From Aliiroseovarius crassostreae (GTDB lineage: Bacteria; Pseudomonadota; Alphaproteobacteria; Rhodobacterales; Rhodobacteraceae), in NCBI RefSeq assembly GCF_001307765.1, contig NZ_LKBA01000004.1, forward strand, positions 248,001 to 312,000: DNA of 64,000 bases, read 5' to 3'. A program made the translations under genes and the position numbers. Below are positions 53,576 through 61,621 of the stretch, one piece after another. The notes under the pieces were generated by a model. The model searched no databases. It was not told where the DNA came from and saw only the letters and a list, made by a program, of their open reading frames with translations. Within the stretch, counting starts at the first letter, position 1, and each line of letters starts with the position of its first letter.

Positions 53576-53665
53576 CGGCCATTGCTGTGCGCCAAACCCC
53601 TGTTTGACCGAGGTCAAGGTGGGATGAGAGGTCCCCCGGCACACTTGGGGGTGGAGGATAGACCT

Positions 53666-53923
53666 ATGAAGGATACAATCAGACAAGGCTTTGCCTATCA
53701 CGCTGACCTGGTCGAGCGGATGGCCGCAACCCAGGGGTTGAACCTGACAGAAGAACTCGAAGCCGGGCGGATCAGCTTTACCGGGCTGGATGACGCGGTG
53801 CATCGCTGCATGCAATGTTCGGACCCGGAAGGGTGCCAGCTTTGGCTCGACAATCATGAAGGGGGATCCCACTCTTCCCCGGAAATCTGCCAGAACCGCG
53901 GGCTTTTCAAACGGCTGGGCTAG
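53666..53923 (+). CDS. DUF6455-like small cysteine protein
   Basis: An 85-residue protein: MKDTIRQGFAYHADLVERMA, then DAVHRCMQCSDPEGCQLWLD and PEICQNRGLF. The CxxC...C...C cysteines suggest a small metal or Fe-S site. It resembles what I recall as DUF6455; the function is unknown. GGAGG stands about 10 bases before the ATG, and an upstream in-frame TTG is not needed. Confidence 0.78.
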   Translation: MKDTIRQGFAYHADLVERMAATQGLNLTEELEAGRISFTGLDDAVHRCMQCSDPEGCQLWLDNHEGGSHSSPEICQNRGLFKRLG

Positions 53924-53956
53924 CCCCCTCCGCAGACCGGGATTATAGTATGTCCC

Positions 53957-54325
53957 ATGGCGCGGATGAAGATGCAGCAATTTACCGGATTTCTCACGGA
54001 TCGGGGATCGAAATATGCGGTGACGGGTGGGCCTGTCACAACGCGCGATGACGTGCGAGATTTCCTCAAGCAACTGACCAAAAACAAAAAATTCGCCAAG
54101 GCAACCCATAACACCTGGGGGGCTATCCTTGAGGATGGCCCGCAGAAGGGGGATGATGGCGAAAGCGGCGCGGGCATGGTGATCGTGCGTATGCTGGAGC
54201 GCGCGGGGTTAAGCGATCACATCATCGTGGTGACGCGCTGGTATGGCGGCGTCAAGCTGGGCGGAGACAGGTTTCGCCGGGTGCAGGATGCGGTGGAGCA
54301 CTATCTGGAAAGGCGGGATGGCTGA
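53957..54325 (+). CDS. YigZ/IMPACT (UPF0029) family protein, N-terminal domain only
   Basis: The 122 residues cover just the UPF0029 N-terminal domain: FAKATHNTWGAI, DDGESGAGMVIVRMLERAGL, and HIIVVTRWYGGVKLGGDRFR. Full YigZ proteins have a further C-terminal domain of about 80 residues, absent here. Its ATG start is 34 bases after the preceding stop. The last base of its TGA overlaps the dgkA start codon region (GATGTGG). Confidence 0.88.
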   Translation: MARMKMQQFTGFLTDRGSKYAVTGGPVTTRDDVRDFLKQLTKNKKFAKATHNTWGAILEDGPQKGDDGESGAGMVIVRMLERAGLSDHIIVVTRWYGGVKLGGDRFRRVQDAVEHYLERRDG

Positions 54326-54687
54326 TGTGGGCACGGGTGCAAATGGAACTGGCCCGCTTTTGGGATCGTTGCCGTTGGTCATGGCAGGGATGGTGTGACG
54401 GTTGGCGCAATGAAAAATCCGTGCGCCAATGGGTTTATGCCTGGATCCTGTCCTCGGGACTGGCATTCGTGCTGGATCTCAGCACGGTGGAACGCGCGCT
54501 GATTCTCTCGCTTGGCTTTCTGGTGATTGCTGCTGAACTGATCAATACGGCGATTGAACGCGCCGTGGATCTGGTCACGCAAGACCATCACGAGCTTGCC
54601 GGCCGGGCCAAGGATGCCGCCAGTGCCTTTGTCGGCTTGACGGCAATTGCGGTTGGGATTGCCTGGTTGGTGATCCTGCTGGGCTGA
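54325..54687 (+). CDS. dgkA: Diacylglycerol kinase
   Basis: DgkA (120 residues) is a small three-helix membrane kinase that recycles diacylglycerol to phosphatidate. GWRNEKSVRQWV keeps the conserved N-E near helix 1, and AAELINTAIERAVDLVT is the active-site signature E..NTAIE. It starts right at the end of the UPF0029 gene, so it is coupled to it. Confidence 0.94.
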   Translation: MWARVQMELARFWDRCRWSWQGWCDGWRNEKSVRQWVYAWILSSGLAFVLDLSTVERALILSLGFLVIAAELINTAIERAVDLVTQDHHELAGRAKDAASAFVGLTAIAVGIAWLVILLG

Positions 54688-54723
54688 CCCCCGCGCCAAA
54701 TCCGGGTTTTCCGCGCAAAAGGC

Positions 54724-55179
54724 TCAGCCCGCTTCTTCTTCCAGATGCAGCTTCATATCCAGCAGCACATGTTGCAAGGCGAGGGTTTCGCGCAGCAGAC
54801 GTTTTGCCTCGTTTATGGTGATCACACCGTCCTCTATGGATTGCTGATACTCTGCCATCAGCATTGCAAACCTTTGAGAAAGCGCAATAACATCCGCATT
54901 CACACCGCCCGAGGGACGGTTCTTCCGCTCGGCGTCATAAGACAGGGTAATCCCCTTCAACTCGGCCAATGCCCCGGTCACATGCGGGTATTTCGACGCT
55001 TCTTCCAAAGACGCCACAGCATCAATTGGCATGAAGCGATCGCTATGTTCGTCACTGTCGGAATAATAGCGCCCCAAAGTGGCCTTGGATTTGCCGGTCA
55101 GTTCGCATGCGGCTTCCAAGCCGACATCTTTCACCAATGCTTCGGTGTGTTTCTTCAAGTAGCTGCCAATGCTTGCCAT
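54724..55179 (-). CDS. CII-like DNA-binding regulator
   Basis: A 151-residue protein. The N-terminal region LEAACELTGKSKATLGRYYS (about 20-40) reads as a helix-turn-helix, followed by RFMPIDAVASLEEASKYPHV and a helical C-terminus. The arrangement recalls phage regulatory protein CII-type families; exact membership is uncertain. No other phage gene is near. The leader has two perfect palindromes at 55338-55369, candidate sites for this regulator. Confidence 0.7.
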   Translation of the reverse strand: MASIGSYLKKHTEALVKDVGLEAACELTGKSKATLGRYYSDSDEHSDRFMPIDAVASLEEASKYPHVTGALAELKGITLSYDAERKNRPSGGVNADVIALSQRFAMLMAEYQQSIEDGVITINEAKRLLRETLALQHVLLDMKLHLEEEAG

Positions 55180-55337
55180 GCTTTTAACCTCATGCTGTGG
55201 CCCAATACACGGGCCACGGGGAATTCCACCTTCCTTTTCCCATTATTCTGGCGCCAAGGGAATGGCTTTTATGAAGTTGTAGAGTGAAGGGTAAATGGTT
55301 TTGGTGCGCAAGCGCTGAAACAGGTGGGGGCCTAGGC

Positions 55338-55369
55338 AATTTCCTGGGAAATTCGGAAGCTTTTCCGAA
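55338..55369. promoter_or_regulatory. Two overlapping perfect palindromes, candidate operators
   Basis: AATTTCC-TG-GGAAATT (55338-55353) and TTCGGAA-GCTT-TTCCGAA (55352-55369) are perfect dyads that share TT. They lie 160-190 bases before the CII-like gene and about 220 before tdk, in the divergent spacer (55180-55588). Confidence 0.55.
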
Positions 55370-55588
55370 GCTCGAAATGAGTGGTGCGTGTGAGTGATGA
55401 GGTCTGTTCCATCCCCAAGGCACAATGTGCTACTGACCTCGGGTGTTGGTGTCACTGTTTCGCCCCCATACTGCTTTTCCTTTGCGCCGCCCGCCGGGTG
55501 GCTGAAAGGGTGTGGGGAATAGTCTGCGGTTCGACATGTGGGCAGATTGCCGGTTGAACCGGTCTGGTCCGCAGCGTATTTCAGGACC

Positions 55589-56179
55589 ATGGCAAAACTG
55601 TACTTCCACTATTCAACCATGAATGCGGGGAAATCCACCCTGCTTCTGCAGGCGTCGTATAACTATAACGAACGCAATATGCAGACCTATCTCCTGACGG
55701 CAAAGCTCGATCACAGGGCAGGTGAGGCGCGGATTGGATCGCGGATCGGGATCGGGGCCAAAGCAGATACGTTTGAGGCCGGAGAAGACCTTTTCGCCAA
55801 GATCAAGACACGGCTGGAGGCTGCTCCCTGTGCCTGTATCTTTATTGATGAGGCCCAGTTTCTGGAGCACGAACAGGTATGGCAACTGGCCCGTGCGGTG
55901 GATGATCTTGATGTGCCCATCATGTGCTACGGGCTGCGGGTGGATTTTCAGGGCAACCTGTTTCCCGGCTCCGCCACCCTGCTGGCCCTGGCCGATGAAA
56001 TGCGCGAGGCGCGCACCATCTGCCACTGTGGCAAGAAGGCGACGATGGTGGTGCGGCAGGACGAAACCGGCAAGGTGCTGGTGGACGGGGCCCAGGTGCA
56101 GATCGGCGGAAACGAAACCTATGTGTCTCTTTGCCGCCGCCATTGGCGCGAAGCGGTGGGCGATCAGGCGGATCGCTGA
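55589..56179 (+). CDS. tdk: Thymidine kinase
   Basis: Type II thymidine kinase (196 residues) salvages thymidine. The P-loop STMNAGKST is at residues 9-17, the Walker B-like FIDEAQFL near 89-96, and lasso-domain zinc cysteines in ICHCGKKA and LCRRHWRE. The ATG at 55589 starts the family protein MAKLYFHYSTMNAGKS; the open frame upstream is not needed. Confidence 0.95.
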   Translation: MAKLYFHYSTMNAGKSTLLLQASYNYNERNMQTYLLTAKLDHRAGEARIGSRIGIGAKADTFEAGEDLFAKIKTRLEAAPCACIFIDEAQFLEHEQVWQLARAVDDLDVPIMCYGLRVDFQGNLFPGSATLLALADEMREARTICHCGKKATMVVRQDETGKVLVDGAQVQIGGNETYVSLCRRHWREAVGDQADR

Positions 56180-56211
56180 GACGTTTCTGATCCGCGCCGC
56201 GCGGGCGCCCC

Positions 56212-57165
56212 TCACACAGGGGTAAGAAGCGCATCCCCCCGGGCAAAAGCCTCCAGATTATCCAATGCCAACATGCCCATGTCGGTGCGCACCTCCAGCG
56301 TGGCGGTGCCAAGATGGGGCAGCAGGGTTACGTTTTCAAAGCGCATCAACGCCTCCGGCACCGCAGGCTCGAACTCATAGACATCCAGCCCCGCCCCGCC
56401 GATGGACCGGGCGTCCAGCGCGGCAATCAAGGCCTGTTCATCCACCACTTCCCCGCGTGAGATGTTGACCATCAGCGCATGGGGCTGCATGGAGGCAAAG
56501 GTCTCGGCCCCGATCAGGTGATGCGTTTCGGCACTCCCCGGCGTGGCAATGACCAGAATGTCACAGCTGCGGGCAACCTCCGATATGCTCTGCATCTGCC
56601 GGGCCGGGAAATCGACCGGCTTGGGGGAGCGGTTGAAATACACGACCTTCATGCCAAAGCCAAAATGACAGCGCCGGGCAATGGCCTGCCCGATCCGTCC
56701 CATGCCGATGATCCCCACGGTTTTTCCGGTCACGTGCAGGCCCAGCATCTGGGTTGGATGCCAGCCCTCCCACGCGCCAGCCCGAACCAGACGCTCCCCT
56801 TCACCGGCGCGTCGGGCGGTCATCAGGATCAGTGTCATGGCGGTGTCGGCGGTGGCATCGGTCACCGCGCCGGGAGTGTTGCTGACCGCAACCCCGTGGC
56901 GCCGAGCGGCCTCAACGTCGATGTGATTGTAGCCCACCCCGAAATTGGCAAGCAGCCGCGCGCGGCTTTCTCCCGCCTCGGCAAACACTTCAGCCGTGTA
57001 AAGATCGCCCAGCGTGGGCAGGACCAGATCGAATTCACGCAACGAGGTGACCATCTCGGCCATCCCCATCGCGCTGGTGTCGTGGCGCAAGGTGACGTCA
57101 AATCCCGCCCGGGCCCGATCCAGAACCGCATCGGGAAGCGGGCGAGAGATAAAGAGGCTCAGCAT
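56212..57165 (-). CDS. D-2-hydroxyacid dehydrogenase (glyoxylate/hydroxypyruvate reductase type)
   Basis: A 317-residue NAD(P)-dependent oxidoreductase. The Rossmann motif is GIIGMGRIGQAIARR (about 150-164), with the catalytic Arg in VNISRGEVVDE, Glu in DVYEFEP, and His in LLPHLGTAT. The substrate is probably a small 2-keto acid such as glyoxylate or hydroxypyruvate. It overlaps csaA by a few bases and ends the proC-csaA-dehydrogenase unit. Confidence 0.92.
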   Translation of the reverse strand: MLSLFISRPLPDAVLDRARAGFDVTLRHDTSAMGMAEMVTSLREFDLVLPTLGDLYTAEVFAEAGESRARLLANFGVGYNHIDVEAARRHGVAVSNTPGAVTDATADTAMTLILMTARRAGEGERLVRAGAWEGWHPTQMLGLHVTGKTVGIIGMGRIGQAIARRCHFGFGMKVVYFNRSPKPVDFPARQMQSISEVARSCDILVIATPGSAETHHLIGAETFASMQPHALMVNISRGEVVDEQALIAALDARSIGGAGLDVYEFEPAVPEALMRFENVTLLPHLGTATLEVRTDMGMLALDNLEAFARGDALLTPV

Positions 57166-57509
57166 AGGCGTGCCCCATCCGGGGTGTCTTTGTCCGGCGT
57201 GATCAACCCGACATTGCCCTGCGCATCATAAAGCCCAAGGATCAGCACCTCTGACCGCATCGGGCCAATTTGACGCGGTGGGAAATTCACCACCCCCAGC
57301 ACCGATTTTCCAACCAGCTCTTCGGGCGTGTAGTGCTGGGTGATCTGGGCTGAGCTTTTGCGCTCCCCCACATCCGGCCCAAAATCAACCCAGAGCCTGA
57401 TGGCCGGTTTGCGCGCCTCGGGGAAAGGTTCAGCACGCAGAACCGTGCCTTTGCGTATGTCGATTTTCATGAAATCATCAAACGTGATTTCAGGTGTGAG
57501 ATCAGCCAT
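57159..57509 (-). CDS. csaA: tRNA-binding/secretion chaperone CsaA-like protein
   Basis: A 116-residue OB-fold protein of the tRNA_bind family. FMKIDIRKGTVLRAEPFPEA, KPAIRLWVDFGP, SSAQITQHY and VVNFPPRQIGPMRSEVLILG are typical of CsaA, an export chaperone or tRNA-binding protein. The ATG at 57509 overlaps the 3' end of proC by 8 bases; GGGAG within proC serves as ribosome site. Confidence 0.9.
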   Translation of the reverse strand: MADLTPEITFDDFMKIDIRKGTVLRAEPFPEARKPAIRLWVDFGPDVGERKSSAQITQHYTPEELVGKSVLGVVNFPPRQIGPMRSEVLILGLYDAQGNVGLITPDKDTPDGARLC

Positions 57510-58314
57510 TTGCAAGCTCCCTTGACCGGTCCGCTGCCGCTTTCACCGCGCGGGTGAGCAGCGCGGGGAAGCCATTGTCTTCCTCCATCAAAACCGCAAG
57601 GGCCGCCGCCGTGGTCCCACCGGGAGAGGTCACGTTTACACGCAATTGCGCCGGGGTCTCCTCGGCCTCTTGCGCAAGCGCCCCCGCGCCCGCCACCGTG
57701 GCCCGGGCCAGTTGCATGGCCAGATCCTCAGGCAGACCCTGCGCAGCCCCCGCCGCGGCCAGTGTCTCGATCAGGTGGAAAACATAGGCCGGGCCGGACC
57801 CGGAAAGGGCGGTGACCGCGTCCATTTGCACTTCTCCGTCCAGACGCACCACCTGGCCCACCGCAGATAACAGCATCTCGGCCAGGTCCATTTGGGCCGC
57901 ATCTGCCATCGCGTTGCCGCAGATTGCGGTGATGCCACGGGCAATCGCCGCCGGCGTGTTGGGCATGGCGCGGATGATCGGGGTGCGCTCGCCAAGCAGG
58001 GCTTCATAAGTGGCAATCGGCGTGCCTGCGGCCACGGACAGAAACAGCGTATCCCCATTGCCGAACGAGGCCAGCTCGGGCAGGGCGTCGGTCATCATCT
58101 GCGGCTTCACCGCAATCAGCACAATGGCGGGGTTTGCAGGCAGCGGTTGGTTCAGGTTGAGGCCGTCCAGCCCTTTCAGCCAGTCCGACGGGTAAGGATC
58201 CTGCACCCAGACCGACCGGGCTGGCAGCCCTTGCCCCAGCCAGCCTTCCAGCATCGCCGACCCCATCTTGCCACAGCCAAGCAGCACCAGTCCGCGCGTT
58301 TTCAGATCATCCAT
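57502..58314 (-). CDS. proC: Pyrroline-5-carboxylate reductase
   Basis: ProC (270 residues) makes proline from pyrroline-5-carboxylate with NAD(P)H. The nucleotide site is LVLLGCGKMGSAMLEGWL near the start, MPNTPAAIARGITAICGN is a substrate-region block, and GSGPAYVFHLIETLAAAG and TSPGGTTAAALAVL complete the family signature. The start at 58314 gives the expected protein; an upstream open stretch runs through a diverged repeat and is not coding. Confidence 0.95.
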   Translation of the reverse strand: MDDLKTRGLVLLGCGKMGSAMLEGWLGQGLPARSVWVQDPYPSDWLKGLDGLNLNQPLPANPAIVLIAVKPQMMTDALPELASFGNGDTLFLSVAAGTPIATYEALLGERTPIIRAMPNTPAAIARGITAICGNAMADAAQMDLAEMLLSAVGQVVRLDGEVQMDAVTALSGSGPAYVFHLIETLAAAGAAQGLPEDLAMQLARATVAGAGALAQEAEETPAQLRVNVTSPGGTTAAALAVLMEEDNGFPALLTRAVKAAADRSRELANG

Positions 58315-58344
58315 CCGTTTCCCTCCCGAATTCTGGCCGAAATG

Positions 58345-58402
58345 AAAGCGTTTGAGGCCAGCGTGAAACACAGTTTGATACCGAAACGTCCATGGCATCA
58401 AC
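58345..58402 (+). repeat. Repeat family 2, copy R4 (strongly diverged)
   Basis: AAAGCGTTTGAGGCCAGCG, TGAAACACAGTTTGATACCG, AAACGTCCATGGCATCAACA follow the order AAAGCGTTTCGG, TGAGACACA, CCGAAACGCCCA, CAT of R2, with many changes. It is in the upstream region of proC. Confidence 0.55.
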
Positions 58403-58529
58403 AGGTTCCGCGCGTTTTGGGCAAATCAAGTGGATCAGGTGTGCCTCGACACGCTTTGGTTGACTTGCTCAAGACAGGACAATGCCGGGCCGCAATCGGC
58501 AACCTGTGCGCAAACCGTGCTGCGGGGCT

Positions 58530-58590
58530 TATTTTCTGGTTGGAAATATCCTGGGGTGAGCCTCGAAGAGGCGAGGGGCAAAGCCCCTTC
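58530..58590 (-). repeat. Repeat family 3, copy C3
   Basis: On the - strand, 115 bases after the stop of the YbjN gene: AGGGGCTTTGCCCCTCGCCT, CTTCGAGGCTCACCCCAGGA, TATTTCC. It shares the hairpin order and orientation with C1 and C2 but has a weaker T run. Confidence 0.75.
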
Positions 58591-58704
58591 TGCCGGTCAC
58601 CTGTTTCAGGCAACAAAAAACGGCCCCGAAAGACCGAATTTTGCTGGGAGAACTGCTCGTTTCTCGTATTCCTTTTGCCCCTGTTTTGCCCGGCCTAAGC
58701 GGTC

Positions 58705-59208
58705 TCAGGCCCGCCCATAGGCATCGGCAATGGCCACCTGCAGGGCGTTTTCTACCGTGTGATCCCCCCAGGAAACCAGTTGGAAGGCGGGGTAGAACCG
58801 CTCGGACGTGGCCACCGCCGTGGCGATCAGGTGGTCAATCTGTTCGGGGGACGCCGTCCCGCCGCCGGTCAGGGCCAGCCCGTAGCGCCACACCATCAGC
58901 CGCTGTTCGTGCCAGTAGGAAAAGGCCCCCTTCCAGCACTGATCGTTGATACTGTTCAACGCTTCATAGATTTTCGGCAGCTTGTCCTCGGGCGGTTCCA
59001 TTTCAAAGCTGCAGATCAGCCGCAGGGTTTCGTCATAATCGGACCAGGCCAGCGTGATCGAGTAGTTGCGCCACTGTCCCTCGACCGCCATGGCGATCTG
59101 GTCATCGGCCACCCGGTCAAACTCCCAGGCGTGGTGCTCGGCGATATATTCGACAATGTCGATCGGATGCATGTCGTCGGTTTCAAGGTAATGCTCGGTG
59201 GCAGCCAT
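58705..59208 (-). CDS. YbjN domain protein
   Basis: A 167-residue protein with a YbjN/sensory-type fold: HPIDIVEYIAEHHAWEFDRV, MAVEGQWRNYSITLAW and LKLICSFEMEPPEDKLPKIY-like segment (here LRLICSFEMEPP). FSYWHEQRLMVWRYGLALTG completes it. It may be chaperone-like; no function is proven. The start at 59208 gives MAATEHYLETDD; upstream codons lack family features. Confidence 0.88.
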   Translation of the reverse strand: MAATEHYLETDDMHPIDIVEYIAEHHAWEFDRVADDQIAMAVEGQWRNYSITLAWSDYDETLRLICSFEMEPPEDKLPKIYEALNSINDQCWKGAFSYWHEQRLMVWRYGLALTGGGTASPEQIDHLIATAVATSERFYPAFQLVSWGDHTVENALQVAIADAYGRA

Positions 59209-59372
59209 GCGCGTACCCTTCTTAGTGTCAGATCCGCGCTGGCATCGCCCCAATGATGCGGTGCAGATCTCGTTGCCTGTACTAGGTTCGGCGGTCTTCG
59301 GGCCGTTTCCTTACTAGATATGGTGTCTGCTTTGGGGTAACCTGTAAAGAGGAACTTGTGAAATAACCTCAC

Positions 59373-59424
59373 TTGTCCACAGAAATCTGTGGCTTCTCCA
59401 CAGAGCGGGGAGGCTTTGTCCACG
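59373..59424 (+). promoter_or_regulatory. Three DnaA-box-like 9-mers about two helical turns apart
   Basis: TTGTCCACA (59373-59381), TTCTCCACA (59394-59402) and TTGTCCACG (59416-59424) are all on the + strand, 21 and 22 bp apart. The consensus DnaA box is TTATCCACA. CCACAG-AAAT-CTGTGG (around 59377-59392) also forms a hairpin. The 420-base spacer between the YbjN gene and lolC otherwise holds no gene. Confidence 0.45.
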
Positions 59425-59628
59425 GGATCGGTTCAGCATGTTGAAAACGGTGCTGGCACAAGGCGTTTTGCTGCCGATTGAGGGCAAAGACAGGGATGCA
59501 AGGCGGCCTCATGCTTGACCTTTGCGGGCCGACCCCCCACTTTGCCAGTCAGAATGAGGGGGAAGTGGCAACTGCTGGCCTCTCCCTTACAAAAAACGCA
59601 AGCAAACGAGCAAGAACCGGAGTGCCCC

Positions 59629-60912
59629 TTGGCCCGCACCGCCCCCTTTTCCCGCTATGAATGGATGATCGCCTGGCGCTATCTGCGCGCGCGTCGCACC
59701 GAAGGCGGGGTCAGCACGATGACATGGATCAGCCTGATTGGCATCACGCTGGCCGTGGCCGCGCTGATCATCACCCTTGCCGTGCGCACCGGGTTCCGGG
59801 ACGAATTCGTCGACACGATCCTTGGGGCCAATTCCCATGTCACCGTGTTTTCCCAGACCCATGTGAACGATCAGGGGCAGGTCACCCGCGAGATCCGGGA
59901 TTTTGACGCCTGGGCTGAGCGCATTGGCGCACTCCCCGGCGTGACCCGCGCAGCCCCGCTGATCAAGGGGCAGGTGATGGCCAACAAGGGGCAAAACAAT
60001 GCCGGTGTTGAGATCTTTGGCACCCGTTATGAGGACCTTCTGACCATTCCCCGCATCGCACGGCCGGAAAGCCATCTGGGCGATATTTCGCAGTTTCCAA
60101 ACGGGATTGCGATCGGGTCGGGTGTGGCGCAGGAGCTGGGGGTGACCACCGGTGACAAGATCAAGATCATTTCGCCCAACGGGGTGAAAACCGCCTTTGG
60201 CACCAGTCCTCGGGTGAATGTCTATGAGGTCACGTATATCTTTACGGCCGGTCGCTGGGACATTGACCGCACCCGTGTCTATCTGCCCTTTGCCGAGGCG
60301 CAGAGCTTTTTCAACCGCGAAGGCACCGCAGATGAGATCGAGGTGATGGTCGAGGAGCCGGAAGCGGTGGATGAGCTGTTTTTGCCGATCATGCAGGCCG
60401 TGCAGGAACCCTCAACCACCTGGACCTGGCGTGACCGGTCCGGGGCGTTTTTGAATGCGCTTGATATGGAAGACAACGTGATGTTCATCATCCTGTCGGT
60501 GCTGGTGCTGATCGCGTCGATGAACATCACCTCGGGCCTGATCATGCTGGTCAAGAACAAGGGGCGTGACATTGGCATTCTGCGCACCATGGGGCTGACC
60601 GAAGGGGCGGTCTTGCGGGTGTTTTTCCTCTGTGGTTCGCTCACTGGTGTGGTGGGCACCATTGCGGGGGTGATCCTTGGCTGCCTGTTTGCGATCAATA
60701 TCGACAGCGTGTTTTCGCTGGTGAATTACCTTTCCGGCGGGGGGGCATGGGATCCGCAGATCCGTGGCATTTATCGCCTGCCGGCCAAGCTTGAGTTCTG
60801 GGATGTCTTCTCTGCGGTGGCCCTGTCGCTGACGCTCAGCTTTGTTGTTACCCTGTTTCCTGCCCGCAAGGCAGCACGAATGAACCCGGTAGAGGCGCTG
60901 CGTTATGAGTGA
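59629..60912 (+). CDS. lolC: Lipoprotein-releasing ABC transporter permease (LolC/LolE family)
   Basis: This 427-residue permease works with LolD to free outer-membrane lipoproteins from the inner membrane. It has helix 1 at about 30-52 (WISLIGITLAVAALIITLAV), a large periplasmic domain, and three FtsX-type C-terminal helices (MFIILSVLVLIASMNITSGL, GRDIGILRTMGLTEGAVLRV). The TTG at 59629 is favoured by GGAG six bases before it; ATG at 59665 is the alternative. It overlaps lolD by 8 bases. A separate lolE is not present. Confidence 0.92.
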   Translation: MARTAPFSRYEWMIAWRYLRARRTEGGVSTMTWISLIGITLAVAALIITLAVRTGFRDEFVDTILGANSHVTVFSQTHVNDQGQVTREIRDFDAWAERIGALPGVTRAAPLIKGQVMANKGQNNAGVEIFGTRYEDLLTIPRIARPESHLGDISQFPNGIAIGSGVAQELGVTTGDKIKIISPNGVKTAFGTSPRVNVYEVTYIFTAGRWDIDRTRVYLPFAEAQSFFNREGTADEIEVMVEEPEAVDELFLPIMQAVQEPSTTWTWRDRSGAFLNALDMEDNVMFIILSVLVLIASMNITSGLIMLVKNKGRDIGILRTMGLTEGAVLRVFFLCGSLTGVVGTIAGVILGCLFAINIDSVFSLVNYLSGGGAWDPQIRGIYRLPAKLEFWDVFSAVALSLTLSFVVTLFPARKAARMNPVEALRYE

Positions 60913-61591
60913 TCCCGTTCTTGAACTTACCGGCCTGGAAAAGACCTTCAATCCCGCAACCCCCGGCGAAATCCGCGTGCTGTGCGGTGCCGACCTGACC
61001 CTTGCCAGAGGTGAGGTGGTGGCACTGGTTGCGCCCTCCGGTTCCGGCAAATCCACACTTCTGCATATTGCCGGGCTTTTGGATGGGGCGGACGCCGGAC
61101 AGGTGAAGATCTGCGGGCAGGACATGACCCGCGCCGCTGACCGCAAACGCACCGAAATGCGCCGGGATCGGGTGGGGTTTGTCTATCAGTTCCACCACTT
61201 GCTGCCGGAGTTTACCGCATTGGAAAACGTGGTTCTGCCGCAGCTCGCTGCGGGGGTGTCTGACCGCGCGGCCCGGGCGCGGGCGCAGGATCTGCTGGCA
61301 CGTGTGGGCGTGGCGGAGCGCGCGGATCACCGTCCGGCGGAAATGTCCGGCGGTGAGCAGCAACGTGTTGCCTTTTGTCGGGCGCTGGCCAATGGCCCCG
61401 CGATCTTGCTGGCGGATGAACCCACCGGCAATCTCGACCCTTCCACCTCGGACACCGTGTTTGCCGCCCTGATGGAACTGGTGCGGGACACGGGCCTGTC
61501 GGCGCTTATCGCCACGCATAACCTTGAACTGGCCGCCCGGATGGACCGGGTATTGCGGCTGGAAGATGGGGTGATTGCCGAGGTTGGTTGA
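60905..61591 (+). CDS. lolD: Lipoprotein-releasing ABC transporter ATP-binding protein
   Basis: LolD (228 residues) is the ATPase partner. Walker A is APSGSGKST (about 40-48, Ala in the first place), the signature MSGGEQQRVAFCRAL, Walker B ILLADEPTGNLDPS, and the H-loop ATHNLELA. It is coupled to lolC by an 8-base overlap. Confidence 0.96.
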   Translation: MSDPVLELTGLEKTFNPATPGEIRVLCGADLTLARGEVVALVAPSGSGKSTLLHIAGLLDGADAGQVKICGQDMTRAADRKRTEMRRDRVGFVYQFHHLLPEFTALENVVLPQLAAGVSDRAARARAQDLLARVGVAERADHRPAEMSGGEQQRVAFCRALANGPAILLADEPTGNLDPSTSDTVFAALMELVRDTGLSALIATHNLELAARMDRVLRLEDGVIAEVG

Positions 61592-61621
61592 AGCGTTTCA
61601 GGAGCGGCCTGAAGCACCCGT

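Noticed and set aside
59373-59424. Chromosomal origin of replication
   Set aside because: Only three imperfect boxes, no AT-rich unwinding region, and no dnaA, parA or similar gene beside it; reported only as DnaA-box-like sites.
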